From contig NC_133776.1 of NCBI RefSeq assembly GCF_003597395.2, forward strand, positions 41,263,928-41,327,927: DNA of 64,000 nucleotides. The letters are read 5' to 3'. Of this stretch, positions 1 through 11,575 are shown one piece after another. The position numbers and the translations under genes were made by a program. Below the pieces are notes generated by a model that saw only the letters and a list, made by a program, of their open reading frames with translations, had not been told where the DNA came from and made no database searches. The stretch's first letter is position 1; every line of letters starts with the position of its first letter. The DNA comes from Chelonoidis abingdonii (taxonomy: Eukaryota; Chordata; Testudines; Testudinidae).

Positions 1-1400
1 TGACCCTCCTTTCTCTCTGCCATTATAGCCCATGCTCCCTCTTGTTTCTGACCCATCTCCCAGGTCTTTATATCTTCTAACAGATATAACTGTTAGAGCT
101 CTTATTCTGCTGTCTTTGTCCTTTCACAGCCCAACCAGAAAGCAGGCAATGAAACAGCTGCTCACAGTGCTTCCAGCTCCCCCCAGAACTGTTCCAGAGT
201 TTGGAGGCAAACCCATAGGAGGCAGTGCCCACTGCTATCTCTTTAGCAGTGGGGCAGATTCAAACTTTTCAATTTTAAAATTTGCTGTGTGTGTTCTTGA
301 GGATAAAACCTTCAGTTCCCAATCAAATGCAAATTCCCCTTTACTCATTTGCCCTGAAGAACACCAGTAGAGCAGGAGTTTATTGTGACTGCACCTGGTC
401 TCTTCATTTTTTATTTTTAGTTTGTTTTAACTGAAAGAACACTGATCTGTCAGATTTATGCAGCATGAATATTACATATGGAATTTTATAAAGGTATCTA
501 AGCCAAAATGCAAAATTATCAATGGGCAGAAAGAATTATGGTAGTATCTTCAATCACTGTGATTCGCACCCCATTCTAAATGGTCTTCAGCAAGAGTGAC
601 TTTTTAATGGATATGCTTTTTTTGTTTGTTTGTTTTTTGTCATATTTTAATACTCTGACGTGTAAGGGAAAGAATACTTCAAAAACATACATACAATATA
701 ATCCCATTTTGCTAGCTTTTTCTTAGCGAAGGCATTCCTCAAAGGCAATTGGAGAATGAAGTTGTAGTAATTAACTAGCTAGCACTATGAAGAAGCTGTC
801 TCCAGTTTTTTGGATAAATTTTTTTAAAAATGGCATTTGCAATTTCCATTTTAGGAATTATACAGCTAATTGGAGTTCTTCTCTTTCTTCTGTAATCCCA
901 ATTTTGCTGGGAATTTCTCATTTTCACAACAACCTGAATCCCTATTTTACTTTGTCAATAACATTACATCACTGTCTGCTGGTTTGGGACAAAGAGCCAA
1001 TCACCTTCTGCCTCTCCCCATGACAGTTCCTTCACAGCCAGCTTCTCTTTCCCAACCAACCAAAGTCCTCTTCTTTCTTCCTTGTGTCCCTCTGTCTCTT
1101 TATTTTCATTTCTTCCCGGTCAGTGCCTCCATCTTCTATTCTCTTGAGCCTATTCATCCTCTTCTGCCTTCACCTTTCCTGTCCCTAACCTACACAATAT
1201 ATTTAAAAACAAAAAACTACATTAAAAGACTATTATTGGCATTACAAAGGAAAGCACTCAAAAGTTAGGTGACCTGTGCAACCTTAACTTGCCTCCCCTA
1301 ACCTGTTGTGTGTATGCATTATGATACAATCTTTAATTACATGGTCACATACTATTTTGTCCACAGGACCTATTCATCATTCTGTGTGCATGAGCAGACC
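1..1400. other. Unassigned non-coding DNA
   Basis: I see no gene and no repeat I can name here. The stretch at about 1020-1180 is pyrimidine-rich on the + strand, which creates overlapping short open frames without any recognisable domain. Low-complexity T runs occur near 618-642. Confidence 0.6.
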
Positions 1401-1420
1401 TGTTTTAGGGATGAGTGAGG

Positions 1421-1870
1421 GTTGTATAGTGATTGAGACTGTTGCCTGTAGGGCCCCTGCCTAGTCTGTAGCAAAAGAGGGAAGGTACGTAGTAAATGAG
1501 GCAGCAGATTGCAGAAAGAGAAGGGATGGTGTCATGTTTAAGGCAGTTAAATGCTGCCCAGGAGATTTGGATTCTTTCCTGTCTCCACCAAAAATGTCTT
1601 TTGTGATGCTGGGTAAATCACTGAAATAGATCTCTTCACATATGGTCACCAGCTGTACTCCTAATTTTCTGGGTTCCTGACCTGAGACCTTGGGGTCTGC
1701 CTTGCAGAAATGCTGAGAAAAGCACAGCTCCCATTGATTTCAGTAGCAGCTCTAAATGAAAAAAACTCAAGCCTAGCGCTCTCGAATTGGGCACTTGAAA
1801 TTTTAATGTGTGTCTCCTCCATCTGTAAAATGGGGATAATACCACTTGTAATAATTGGGGCCTGATGGTT
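1421..1870 (+). repeat. MIR-like SINE fragment, interrupted
   Basis: Two blocks resemble the MIR core. Near 1564-1625 a GGATTC...GTCTCCACC...GCTGGGTAAATCACT segment corresponds to the part downstream of the tRNA-like B box. Near 1812-1850 the segment CATCTGTAAAATGGGGATAA matches the MIR 3' part closely. Between them, about 1660-1795, lies an unrelated block with CAGCTCCCATTGATTTCAGT, which resembles the old palindromic repeats seen elsewhere in the window. The 5' limit is uncertain. MIR is an ancient amniote SINE; the assignment is by memory of the consensus. Confidence 0.5.
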
Positions 1871-1974
1871 CTAGCCTCCTTGTGAGCTCAACTGTGGAAA
1901 ATGAAATAAAAGTTTAAAAAACATTGCAGTTACTCACAACATATGTTGATAGGAAAAAGTACTGGAAGGAGACA

Positions 1975-2480
1975 TCATATTGGCTTAGTCCGAACAAAAA
2001 GGCCTACTGAGATAACTTGCAGACCGTTGAAATAAGGTCTGGTGAACCAGAGGACTCTGGGACCAGAAATCAATGGACCAAAACTGATGTGTTGGAAATT
2101 AGGCCTAATTTGGTGGACAAAATAATAAGGGGATGGGCTATTCTGCTCATCACTCTCTTTTGGGGTCCTTTTAAGAAGAGACTTCAGTGGGAGGGTCAAA
2201 ACGCAGACTGGAAGATGGATGAACTGGAAGGAGCCAGCTTCACCATCATGCCTGTCACTCCCACCATCTCGAGACACCAGGTTCCATTGTGACACCGTTG
2301 TACTTTAATTGCCCTTATCCTGAGAGGTGGCCTGTCTGGAGTGGGCCAGAGAGAGGGACCCAAATGACATCGCCACCTGTACCCGCTCTGGCTAGATCCT
2401 GAATATCACCTAGGATGGGAGACTTTGGTCCCTCTTGTCACCTCTCTAACCCACCTTTGTGTGTCCTTTTCCCTTCCCTT
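1975..2480. other. Unassigned block, possible unclassified repeat
   Basis: This block is compositionally unlike its AT-rich surroundings and holds overlapping open frames on both strands (91 codons at 2017-2292 plus, 106 codons at 1975-2295 minus). Neither translation shows a motif I recognise. Its texture suggests the inside of an old retroelement, but I could not match it to a family. Confidence 0.3.
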
Positions 2481-2802
2481 TTTTTTTGTGTGTGCACCTT
2501 CTTAATGAGAGTCTGGTTTTGCTGGCCAACCCGATCTCTTTCATAGCTCCTGTGGTTAGAGGGGCAGATAAAGGCAATGCCCTAAACAGCCCACAGCTGG
2601 TACAATTTGACAGGTCTTGGAATAGTTGAAAAGACTCTGTGCCATGCTGCTATTTCTCCAACAGCGAGGTTCCAAGTCAGAGTCACCCAGAGACAGAAGT
2701 TGCATTCTTTCTTTGCTGTCCCATTTTGTGTGTGCTTCTCTTGTTTTGTCTTGAAGGAAGCAGATCTGAACTTTCAAAATAAAAGCAACAACATCTCATG
2801 AG

Positions 2803-3086
2803 GGCTTGTCCACACTAACAACTAGGCCACAGGAAGCAGGGAGTTTGAATCTATCCCACCTTAGCCTGCAACTGTCTAACCGCTCACGTGCACCCTTCTG
2901 ATGCATGTTAATAGTTCATTCAAGTGCTTTGGGCTGGTCCCTTTTCAAAGACGACTAGTTCAAAGTACTCTAAAGAACTGTTGTTGAGCATTGGCAGGGT
3001 GCATGTGAGCAGTTTGATCTCAGCAGGCTAATGGGGTAGATTAACACTCTTGCTTGCTATGGTCTAATTGTTAAATTAGACAAGCC
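2803..3086. mobile_element. MITE with GGCTTGTC termini (Harbinger-like)
   Basis: The left end reads GGCTTGTCCACACTAA and the reverse complement of the right end reads GGCTTGTCTAATTTAA, giving short imperfect terminal inverted repeats around 284 bp of non-coding sequence. The GTCTACAC-type terminus is shared with other MITEs in this window. No clear target duplication can be read. Superfamily is inferred from terminus similarity to the Harbinger element at 54674. Confidence 0.5.
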
Positions 3087-4204
3087 ATCAGTTAACATTC
3101 TCTGCCCCTCCCCCCACCAACACCACCATCCCCCATGGATGGTTATTACCATCTTTAATACTATCATAAAAACTGTTGCTTTATCCTACAGAGCCTCTCT
3201 ACAGCTAAAGAGAAAGCGATAAAGGGATAATGTTAAAATGAACCTTACTTTGTTTCAGTTGCTTTAACTGTTTTTCATAATCTCCTAAAATATGGAAAGA
3301 TTTTTAATGGTGTACTTGCCAAGCTCTCCATATTCAAAACCCTGAGCCGTGTTTAACTGGTTAGTGTTGTACAGTAACACCTTTCACTCTCTGGGCCCAT
3401 TTATTCCATCAAAATTAACACCACAAACCCCCTCATCTCACAGAAGCATTGGGAAAATAAGTTCATTAATAGCTCTGAAGCAGTTGAATACTGTAGTGGT
3501 GAGTGTCCTAGAAAAGTTTGTGAGGAAATTTAATAATTCAGTCTTCAGAACACCATTTCAGTTGTGTGCAGTAAATAAGGCACGGATCATACTGCAAAAT
3601 GAGGTTTAAGACAAAGTAATGACTAGCACCACATTCAATGTGTACTGTTTGTTCAGTGTTTTGAATGAGGAAGGAATCCTGGGGGGGAATAGTATGTGAT
3701 CATGTAAGTAAAGATTGTTTTGTGCCTTCGAAAACTTCCTAATCCCAGATTTTAGAAAAAAATCCATTTCTTCTGTTATCACTTGATGCAGAGAAAACAT
3801 TTGATAGAATATAGTGCAACTTTTGATTTCTAGTCCTGTCACATGTGGTTGTATATATTTTATGTAGGTGGGATTTAGTTCCAAAAAAACAATGTTGTCT
3901 CTGCACTGTTTAAAAATTAAGTACATTAGTTTTCCACGTCATACAATTTCTTATAGTTAAACAATTAAGTTAAACCTCATAACCTTTAATGGCTGATATA
4001 GTGTATTAAACTACTTTCAGATTTGTAAACAAGTGACTTTTGTCAAGTTTTCTCTCCTTCGATGCCCAGCTACTATCTATTTTTTAATTTATTTATTTAT
4101 TTATTTTTAATGCTAGGTTGGTACCCTTTGGAAGAAGGAGCAATTTTAGCATGGAGAAATGCTTCTTTAATTTGGTTGCAGTTCTACACTTACCTGGCAG
4201 GGCT
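3087..4204. other. Unassigned AT-rich DNA
   Basis: I see no gene or nameable repeat apart from the ATTT microsatellite at about 4085. Short open frames at 3349-3609 (+) and 3606-3926 (-) have no recognisable domain. Confidence 0.6.
4085..4108 (+). repeat. (ATTT)n microsatellite
   Basis: Short tandem ATTT units are read directly from the sequence. They are too few to expect strong instability. Confidence 0.85.
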
Positions 4205-4484
4205 AAAAGTATGTACACACTACAGAGTCTGTTTTGGCATTGCAATGCTGGCATAGCCCCCTAGTATAGACACAACCTACACCAACAGAAGGAGTTTTTC
4301 TGTTTCAGGAACACTGGTTTCCTGAATGAGGTTAGCTACATTGGCAGAAGCCCTCATCTGCTACCATAGTTGCATCTACCGTGGTGTAGTTGTTGGGACA
4401 GTTGTGTTAGTCAGGAGTGTGGTATTTCACACCCCTGACTGATGTAGCTATGCCAATATAACTTAAGTGTAGACCAACCTAAAG
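4205..4484. mobile_element. MITE with GTCTACACT-type termini
   Basis: The left end (AGTATGTACACACTAC) and the reverse complement of the right end (AGGTTGGTCTACACTTAAG) form an imperfect inverted repeat. Inside are typical MITE signatures, including a TTCACACCCCTGACTGATGT segment followed by GCTATGCCAATATAACTTAA. No coding capacity. I regard it as a member of the Harbinger-related MITEs; the superfamily call is inference. Confidence 0.55.
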
Positions 4485-5255
4485 ATTCATGCCATTACAT
4501 ATTTCAGTGTGCTAGATTCTGCAAAGGAGCCTGATACATTTATAAGCTAGTCTTATGTAATACTAAACATTATGAACAAATTGGTAGTTAGTTTTGTTTT
4601 TCCATCTTTATAACAAAATAGAAGAAAAGGCATTTTAAGGTAGTCCTTAAACTGGAGGAGGGGGTCACTAAAAAGAATGGGGAATTGGACTAATTCATCA
4701 GGTATAAAGTAGTGCATCGAGCTCTAGATTCTGTGTTTGAAGAAAAATTCATGTGGCTTTAAAGTTGAAAATTATTTTGGAATTGTCTAATCCTTTGGTA
4801 AAGAAAAAGACTAGATGATTGGAATGTGGCTGGCAAACCTTTGTCTTCATATCAGAAAGGTTAATTGTGTCTATCTTCCTGCCCTGTTAACTAAGTAGAA
4901 TTTGTTTGATTTGAAAGACCAATATCCTTCAGTATGAAAAGTGTGAAATGGCTCCTTTCAAATTTCAGGGGTCAGGAGGCCAAGGGCACTTGAGTATCAT
5001 TAAGGAGTTACAAACTGCTCAAGTGTGTGCTGTTAGATGGTTGCTTAATAATTCTCTATAATTATAATTAACAAGGTTATTTCTTCGTCACTGGAATTAA
5101 TTCTATCTAAGGGCTGTCTAACATCTCTCTCTCTTGATTTCATTATCATTTATTCTAATGGGCCTTATTTATTCACTGACTCTTTATGCTCTATTGTAAC
5201 TGGCAAAGTTTCAGTGCTGAAGGTTGAATTAAAACCAGTGAGCCACCAACAAAGC
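4485..5255. other. Unassigned AT-rich DNA
   Basis: No gene, repeat or structured RNA was recognised in this stretch. Confidence 0.6.
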
Positions 5256-5263
5256 ATTACATG

Positions 5264-5524
5264 CAGGGGCGGCTCCAGGCACCAGCATGCCAAGCACATG
5301 CCTGAGGTGGCAAGCCACGGGGAGCACTCTGCCGGTCGCCATGAGGGCAGCAGGTAGGTTGCCTTCGGCGGCCTGCCTGCGGAGGGTCCGCTGGTCCCAT
5401 GGCTTCGGCGGACCTCCCACAGGCGTGCCGCCGAATCCGCGGGACTAGGGACCTCCCGCAGGCAAGCCGCCGAAGGCAGCCTGCCTGCCGTGCTTGGGGT
5501 GGCAAAATACCTAGAACCACCCTG
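5264..5524. mobile_element. hAT-type MITE with 8-bp target duplication
   Basis: The element starts CAGGGGCGGCTCCAGG and ends in the inverted counterpart (reverse complement CAGGGTGGTTCTAGG). It is flanked by ATTACATG (5256-5263) and ATTACATT (5525-5532), a 7/8 match of the 8-bp length expected for hAT transposons; the CAGGG terminus is also hAT-like. The interior is GC-rich and internally repetitive (variants of CTTCGGCGG and CCGCAGGC), so the open frames in it (5229-5520 minus, 5399-5587 plus) are composition artefacts. Non-autonomous, no transposase. Confidence 0.85.
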
Positions 5525-5607
5525 ATTACATTAAAGCTTTTTTTAATAAATATCTCACTATTGTGTCATATACGCTATCAAACATGACTAGGAAATTTAC
5601 TCCTGAG

Positions 5608-5700
5608 AGAATTCTGTGCCTTCAACACAGTCAGACATGTGCTTCTTGAGATCTTATCCTCCGTTGGCTTCTGTGACACTCTTCTCCTTTTTCTGTGGGA
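5608..5700 (+). mobile_element. L2-type LINE fragment (RT region)
   Basis: The segment CTGTGCCTTCAACACAGTCA and what follows closely parallels the RT-domain nucleotide sequence of the longer L2 copy at about 16758-16840 in the same orientation (CTGCCTTCAGCACAATCAGA). It encodes part of RT motif A (AFNTV) and is truncated at both ends. Confidence 0.65.
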
Positions 5701-6214
5701 AAGCAAAGAAATCTGCAAGGGACATGAATGCTGTGCCACAGGGGGTGTGCAGAATTTGCCCCCGGAGTAGCAATTTCATTACTTTTTATTTGTAAATTAT
5801 AATCCCAATTTGAAGATCGATATGTCCATTTCAATATAATATATGCAAAAGGCACAAAAAGTATTTAATTTGATTTCAGTGTTTCCATTGTTTAAATAAT
5901 CGCCATAACCAAGTTACACTAGAAATAATCAACAGTGTTGGAATTCAGTTATAGAACTTCCAGGTTTTAGCTTTCGTATAGTGTAAGCTTTTGCCATCAT
6001 GAAGTGCAAAAGCTCTGTCTTGAAAAGCTGGTGTTCAGTTACAGCAGATTGTGGCATAATACCAAGGTTGCTTATTAATTCTTTAAAACATACTGACCAT
6101 TATACGTGGTTTTATAGATATTCACCAATACTGTGAATCATGGTTTTCCAATTCTGCGTCTTCACAAATACAGTCATGGGGGATATATACTTAGAACAAC
6201 AGATGAAACATTTT
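5701..6214. other. Unassigned DNA upstream of the DIRS remnant
   Basis: I recognise no coding segment here. It could include decayed DIRS internal sequence, but no RT or RNase H motif can be read. Confidence 0.45.
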
Positions 6215-7080
6215 AAATCCTTCTTAAACTAGTTCTCAGTGCCCTGACAGACCTTTTGTTTGAACTACCCATGAAAGGGTCTCATTACTTTGTTACTTAA
6301 AGTGGTCTTTTTGATTGCAATCCTATCAGTTCACAGGTGTCTTAAATAAGGTAGGAGCTCTTTTCCTGGAACCTCAATACTAGACCATGTACGCTAAAGC
6401 TGTACTCAAAACGGTCCCTTCCTTCTTACCAAAGATCAACGCCTAGGTTCTATAGAGTGCAAGAAATTGTCCTTCCATCCTTCTGCTCGCCTCCATTGTG
6501 CCTCAGAGAGAAATACTTTAGATGCCCACAGAGCTCTCAAAATTATCTATTTATCACACTGTTTGGTTCAGAAAAGTAAATGCTTTGTTTGTGCTTTATC
6601 ATCTGGTGTCAAAGGGAAAGAAGGCTTCAAAATTTTTCCATTTCCAGGTGGCTAGCATACTATATCACCGAAGCATATAAGTAAAAAAAAAAAAAAAAAA
6701 AAAAAAAGTAACTCCATCTTCCAAAATCAGAGCTAACTACCTNAAATTATCTATTTATCACACTGTTTGGTTCAGAAAAGTAAATGCTTTGTTTGTGCTT
6801 TATCATCTGGTGTCAAAGGGAAAGAAGGCTTCAAAATTCTCCCCTAGTCATCCACCCCCTCTACGTTTGCTTGCGCGCATGTGCTAAAAAAAAAAAAAAA
6901 AAAAAAAAAATGTAACTCCATCTTCCAAAATCAGAGCTAACTACCTCAGAACTGTGGCAACTTCATGGGCAGCAAGATTATATGCCTCATGCAAGAAAAT
7001 CTATAAAGTTGCCACCTAGTCACCTGTTCATACCTTCCCCAGATTCTACAAGATGGACATCCAGTCCATCTGATATTGCC
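6215..7080 (+). pseudogene. Decayed DIRS-type tyrosine recombinase
   Basis: DIRS retrotransposons integrate with a tyrosine recombinase instead of a DDE integrase. Family signatures appear in order across shifting frames: KVVFLIAILSVHR near 6297-6337 (the R box, Arg at 6335-6337), FLPKI near 6423, LPSFCSPP near 6470, LDAHRALK near 6515, FSRWLAYYITEAYK near 6640-6680, LRTVATSW at 6945-6968 (Arg at 6948-6950) and HTFPRFYKMD at 7029-7058, whose Tyr (7047-7049) is in the position of the nucleophile. Several frameshifts, stops, a 25-A run and a 203-bp duplication break it, so it cannot make an enzyme. A related copy lies at the window end (63640-64000). Confidence 0.7.
6540..6946 (+). repeat. 203-bp duplicated block either side of one N
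   Basis: Positions 6540-6742 and 6744-6946 are equal-length copies separated by a single N at 6743. Their first 95 bp are identical, and both end in a run of exactly 25 A followed by the same GTAACTCCATC... segment. The middle 47-48 bp differ: the first copy (6635-6682) encodes DIRS-like FSRWLAYYITEAYK, while the second (6839-6885) is unrelated and GC-richer. A join of two overlapping versions of one locus explains this better than a biological duplication. Confidence 0.85.
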
Positions 7081-7707
7081 TTCATTATACTTGTCCTCCC
7101 AATAACTATTAGGAAATGGTTGTCCCCTTTTGCATCTGTACATAACTGTTGTTATATTCTGTACCCAAGTAAACACTGCTATGAAAAGCCCCAATGTTAT
7201 ATATCTGTGGACCTCATTATAAAGGAAAATTTATCTATGCTTTACTTTCAAATGTCCTTTCTTGGAGTAATGAAGTCTGCAAATCCCACCCACCCTGAAT
7301 AGGCTGTTAATTGTGGCAAAATATGGGATTATTAATTGGATCAGTTTGTTGTTCACTGAATTTCTTGCTGTGCAGGAGGATTTTTCTATGGAGTCTTAAT
7401 ACTTAATTCTCCTTACCCTTAGAGTAGTTAGAGAATTCCTAACCTATTCAAGTGTCTCAGCTGGCAGCTTCTCAGAGGTGAAGGTGCACTGATTGATAGG
7501 TCTAGTCTTAGGATCCAGAGAACAGAAATCAGTGAGTCTGTGGCCCTCATAAATCCAAGAAAGGACATTTTCAGATCAGACACATACTTTTCCCTAATCT
7601 GGTGATTATTGTATGGACAGAGAACAATGTGCACAGATGCCTTTCCTGTAAGTATCATTATGTTACATTCCATGATTGGTCCTTAGAGTATTGGTAACAA
7701 AGGTAAT
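7081..7707. other. Sequence downstream of DIRS remnant, partly inverted
   Basis: No gene was recognised. The motif AAATGTCCTTTCTTGGA occurs on the + strand at about 7249 and on the - strand at about 7560-7577, a small inverted match that could belong to the DIRS terminal sequences, which are inverted in this class. That link is speculation. Open frames at 6982-7302 (+) and 7428-7673 (-) share this motif and nothing else recognisable. Confidence 0.35.
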
Positions 7708-7820
7708 GATCCTGCAAATCTTAGGTGCATGCTTAATTTTTAAGAATGTGTGTAGTCCCACTGAGTTCATGGAATTACGTACACGCTTAGTTAAGCACAT
7801 GCACAAGTCTCTGCAGGATC
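7708..7820. repeat. Palindromic repeat (GATCCTGCA... type)
   Basis: The left end GATCCTGCAAATCTTA and the right end GTCTCTGCAGGATC fold back on each other, and internal GTGCATGCTTAA pairs with TTAAGCACATGC. The loop carries CCCACTGAGTTCATGGAATT. This is an old fold-back repeat of the kind scattered through turtle and crocodile DNA. I do not know its formal name. Confidence 0.6.
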
Positions 7821-9705
7821 AGGTGCTAAGGAAGACGTGTGTAATATTTCATATCCTACCAGGATATGCCAATTTCCTTGATGGTATGCATCATACTAAC
7901 TTGGTGATTCCTTGGTATCTTTTGTTTTCTGAAATAAAAAAATCTTTCATTAGGCCAATTCAGGTGAAAATGACACAGTATTCTGTTCCCACAGAGTTAT
8001 AGTGTCTGGGTTCACATGTATATTCTATGGCAAACAGGGTATTTATCATGTCATACTTTCATTTACTTTGTGTATTCATATTTGTACGTATAGCTTGGAA
8101 AATCTAATAAAAAGAGCCTGCCTTCTGCTTCCAGCATTTTTTAAAGTAGCTATGCATATTTGATAATGCTGTCCCTACATATTTCACTGGTTCAGTTCAT
8201 TCTGAATTCTTCAAATTCTTGGCAAAGCATCATGGAGAAGAAAATAAACTGCTCTCTCTTTGCATAGCTTCAGCAAATGGACATCTAAAATACATTTAGC
8301 AGAAACCAGTTGTGAGTTTCACTTATAGCCTGGTGATTTTTCCTTGTCAGTTTTATTTTATTCTGGCTATCTCAGTCTCTACTTCAGCATGAGCATGAAA
8401 GTATGCAGTCAGCTTTCAAAAATACATTCCTGGGCACATCAAAACTGCATAGGAAAATAGATAAAAAGACAAAGTTTTAGAACAAATGTGTATATAAATT
8501 TTCCAAAAGTGATGAATTAATGTTTTTAACGTATTTTGAATGAATACATTAATATATACACAAACATTTACATCAATTGTATGGTTTTTATTTTACAAAT
8601 CATTGTTCATATATTCAAATTAGAATGGTCTTTTCAGAGGAACTTTCCAACAAACACTGAAAAATTTAAAACTCCACTTTAGCACACAGTGCAGTCTTTT
8701 AAATAGATGTTTTGCTTACAATGTTTTTTTCCAAGACTGCTGTATTGTAAAGAAAACAAATGTTTTAGTATTCAACCTGAGTCCTGCTGTAAGTAGTGAA
8801 TATTTTCTACAGGATATAAAATATCTCTCTAACCAGCCAAACCCAATAAAATATGCATGATCTAGCCACAGTATGACATACAACTTTGGGTTTAAAAAAA
8901 CATTCCTACTGCTGCTCTGAACATAGATAAAATAAAGGTCTTCCCCCCCACACTTCCGCTCCCCCAGTAAATTTTGTAAATAATGCATATAATTTTTCTC
9001 TTCAGAGCACTTCAGAAACATTAACCAAGCACAACACTGCCAGGTTTACATAAACTAGGACCTGTGAAAGCCCCCTACAACACAGTATCTGATCATCTGT
9101 GAACAAGCATTAAACATATCAAGTTTTTTTTTCGTGAGTAGATTGGACGTGAACTTACATGTTGTTCCTTGAAAACATAACCAAACATAACCTACTAATT
9201 GCGCCATTAGTTCAACTTGATTCTGTTGTGCTGCAAACTTTTCAGCAGCACATATTATGTTGAATCAGTAGCTTTAATGTTTCATTTATGGTTGTAGTCT
9301 TGGATGCATTTGTTTGATTTGATATATGCTGCCATGTGTGTAAATAATTTGCTGATTTTAGAGTTACGACCTTTTGACTTCAGCTTATAAAAACAAATGA
9401 AGGTTTAAAGGTTGAAGAGATCAGAGGAAGAACTTCTAAACATCTTGCAAGATGTAATGTCCATTAACTATAGTTCAGTTTTAGTGTTTGGTCTCCAAAT
9501 ATTTTTTTGTTAATAACATTGTTGCAAGAGAAAATACTTATTTGCTTCATCAATTAATAAGTTCTACTTTATTTAAATGGACACCAACTTAAAAAAAATC
9601 ACACACTTGTCTGATTATGACAACTAATATTACTGCAACTGAAAGGTTAGAGAGGAGAAAAAACTTTTTAACATCATGTTTGCATTTGATAGCAATATGG
9701 TGGTC
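7821..9705. other. Unassigned AT-rich DNA
   Basis: No gene, exon or nameable repeat was recognised. The AT richness and AATAAA-like words are compatible with ordinary intergenic or intronic DNA. Confidence 0.6.
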
Positions 9706-9790
9706 CCTGGAGTAAGCATGTGTTTAAGTGCTCTGCTGAAGAGGGGTGGATTCCAGCATGTGCTTATTACTTTCCTGAATCAGGACTTTT
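9706..9790. repeat. Palindromic repeat (CATGTGCTTA type)
   Basis: GTAAGCATGTGTTTAAGTGC and CAGCATGTGCTTATTACTTTCCTGAATCAGG are the arms of the same fold-back family seen at 33145-33258. The arms are degenerate. Confidence 0.5.
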
Positions 9791-11018
9791 GTGTCGATTT
9801 TCCCTGTTTCCTCTCTCTAGTTCAAGTTCAGTGTCCCTTTAATGGCTAAGTTAATTATTTGGCCTTTCTTTTAATTTCACTTAGTTCCTTTTTCTAAATA
9901 CAGTTTCCTAACTGGCTAGTGTATAGGACTTTTCCTAGTGACTCATTTGTGTGGAAATACCACAAAAGTCGTAGAATACCGCTTCTTTAAAGTGATAAAG
10001 TATGGTGGCTTAAAAAACAATTTGTATCAAAGCCAGCTGTGGGATCATGTTTCTGAAATCTCTTGTTTTTGGTTTCTAAACCTCCTCCACTTTTTCACAG
10101 ATGTTGTCATCTGTTCACAATCTGCCATGGCTCAGTTTTTCAAGCTGAATCTACCACACTGATAAGGGACTCTGACTAAAAAGGATCTTTGGATTTGGTT
10201 TTCAGTAGATTTTTGTGAGAGGATGCATTACAACTTTTACCAAAAAGTATGAGCTCCCACACTGTTAGGTCACCCATTGTATTCTCATTAAAATCTAAAC
10301 CTTCATTTTGGTATACAGTATCTCTCGTTTTGCTTATGCCAATACAATTATGTAGCTTCTCTGGAAACTTCTAATTTCTTGTGTTCTAAATTGTACCTTG
10401 ATGGCTCCTCCTTCTTGTGGTGTGTTTTCACCTATGTGCACTGTGAATCAGCTGTAGTGATTAGCTCTCAATAAGTGTGCTAAAGTTTATATTAGGTAGC
10501 CAAAAATATTCCATGTTTACATTCCTCTATGCAAAGTGTTTACTTAATATACAATACTCCAAGTTCTCCCACCCTCCATTAATATAAGTCTTTAAAATGG
10601 CTTATAAAAATCCATAATAAATGTTATCTTTCACTCAAATCACTTTTCACCCTCTCCTTGAAGTAAAAAGAAAGCTGCTCATATCAGCAAACCACAGTCC
10701 TGTGTAGTAAGACCAAATCTACTTGAATCTCTTTGGTCTCAAATTATAACTAGCTACCCGATCCAGGGATGTCTTGGTGGCAACTGGCAGAGGGCAAAGG
10801 GGTTCATAAGGGTTATGGGATCTCCTAGGTCTGGTATCTACATAATAGTTCACCAAAGTGTGGCATATAAGATCTCTGCTGAAAGCCTGTGCATCACTGG
10901 TCAATACAATCATTGTGAAATGTACATATGAATAATATGTAAGCAGCTATGTGTATATACTGAAAATCATGTTCATGAAGCCTGTGAGTTGGAGCTGGTC
11001 ACTGGAAGATGATAAATA
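9791..11018. other. Unassigned DNA
   Basis: No gene or nameable repeat was recognised. Open frames at 9938-10162 (+) and 10719-10913 (-) show no domain. Confidence 0.6.
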
Positions 11019-11318
11019 AGACCATGTCAACACTAGTGAGATTACAGTGGCACAGCTATACCAATGCAGCTGTACTACTGTACGTTTGCTCATGTAGCAG
11101 CTCTATGCTAACAGGATGGAACTGTCCTGTCAACATAATAAAACCAGTTGCATGATTGGCAGCAGCAGTGTCAGAAGACGAAGCTCTCCCATCAACATAT
11201 CGCTGTGCATGCTACCACTTATACCAGTAAAAGTTATGTTACCTGGGGGAAGTGGGGGGTTCTTACACTCCTGAGCACCATAAATTTTGCTGACATTAGT
11301 GGTAGTGTAGACATGGCC
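11019..11318. mobile_element. MITE with GTCTACACT-type termini
   Basis: The left end AGACCATGTCAACACTAGTG and the reverse complement of the right end (AGGCCATGTCTACACTACC) form an imperfect inverted repeat. Internal GTTATGTTACCTGG...CTTACACTCCTGAGCACC resembles the interior of the MITE at 4205-4484. Non-coding. The start of a 188-codon open frame (11148-11714) is an accident of this repeat. Confidence 0.55.
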
Positions 11319-11575
11319 TCAGTTACCTTCAGGGGAGAGATGCTTATCTGTCTATATGTAATATGGGATTTCTGTGAGTGCCCAGTGGGTAAGGGGCTGG
11401 ACACTTGGACGCTCTACGGGGAAACTGAGTTTTGGGGGGTTGAAATGGGCCTATTTCTAATATGCAGCGGGACAGGGAAGCCTACACAGGCTGAAAGAGG
11501 AATGCTTGTTTTGCCCAAGACTGGTGGAGTCAGGGAGATGACCCCCAGCAGGCATGGACAAGGTTTCCTGATTCT

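Noticed and set aside
2370..2440. CCTGAATATCACCTAGGATGGGAGAC resembles the end of 5S rRNA
   Set aside because: Only a short GATGGGAGAC-like word agrees. The 5S internal control regions before it are absent, so it is not a 5S gene or clear pseudogene.
8460..9480. AT-rich stretch considered as a 3' UTR of a host gene
   Set aside because: AATAAA-like words are expected by chance in AT-rich DNA and no upstream coding exon is visible on either strand.
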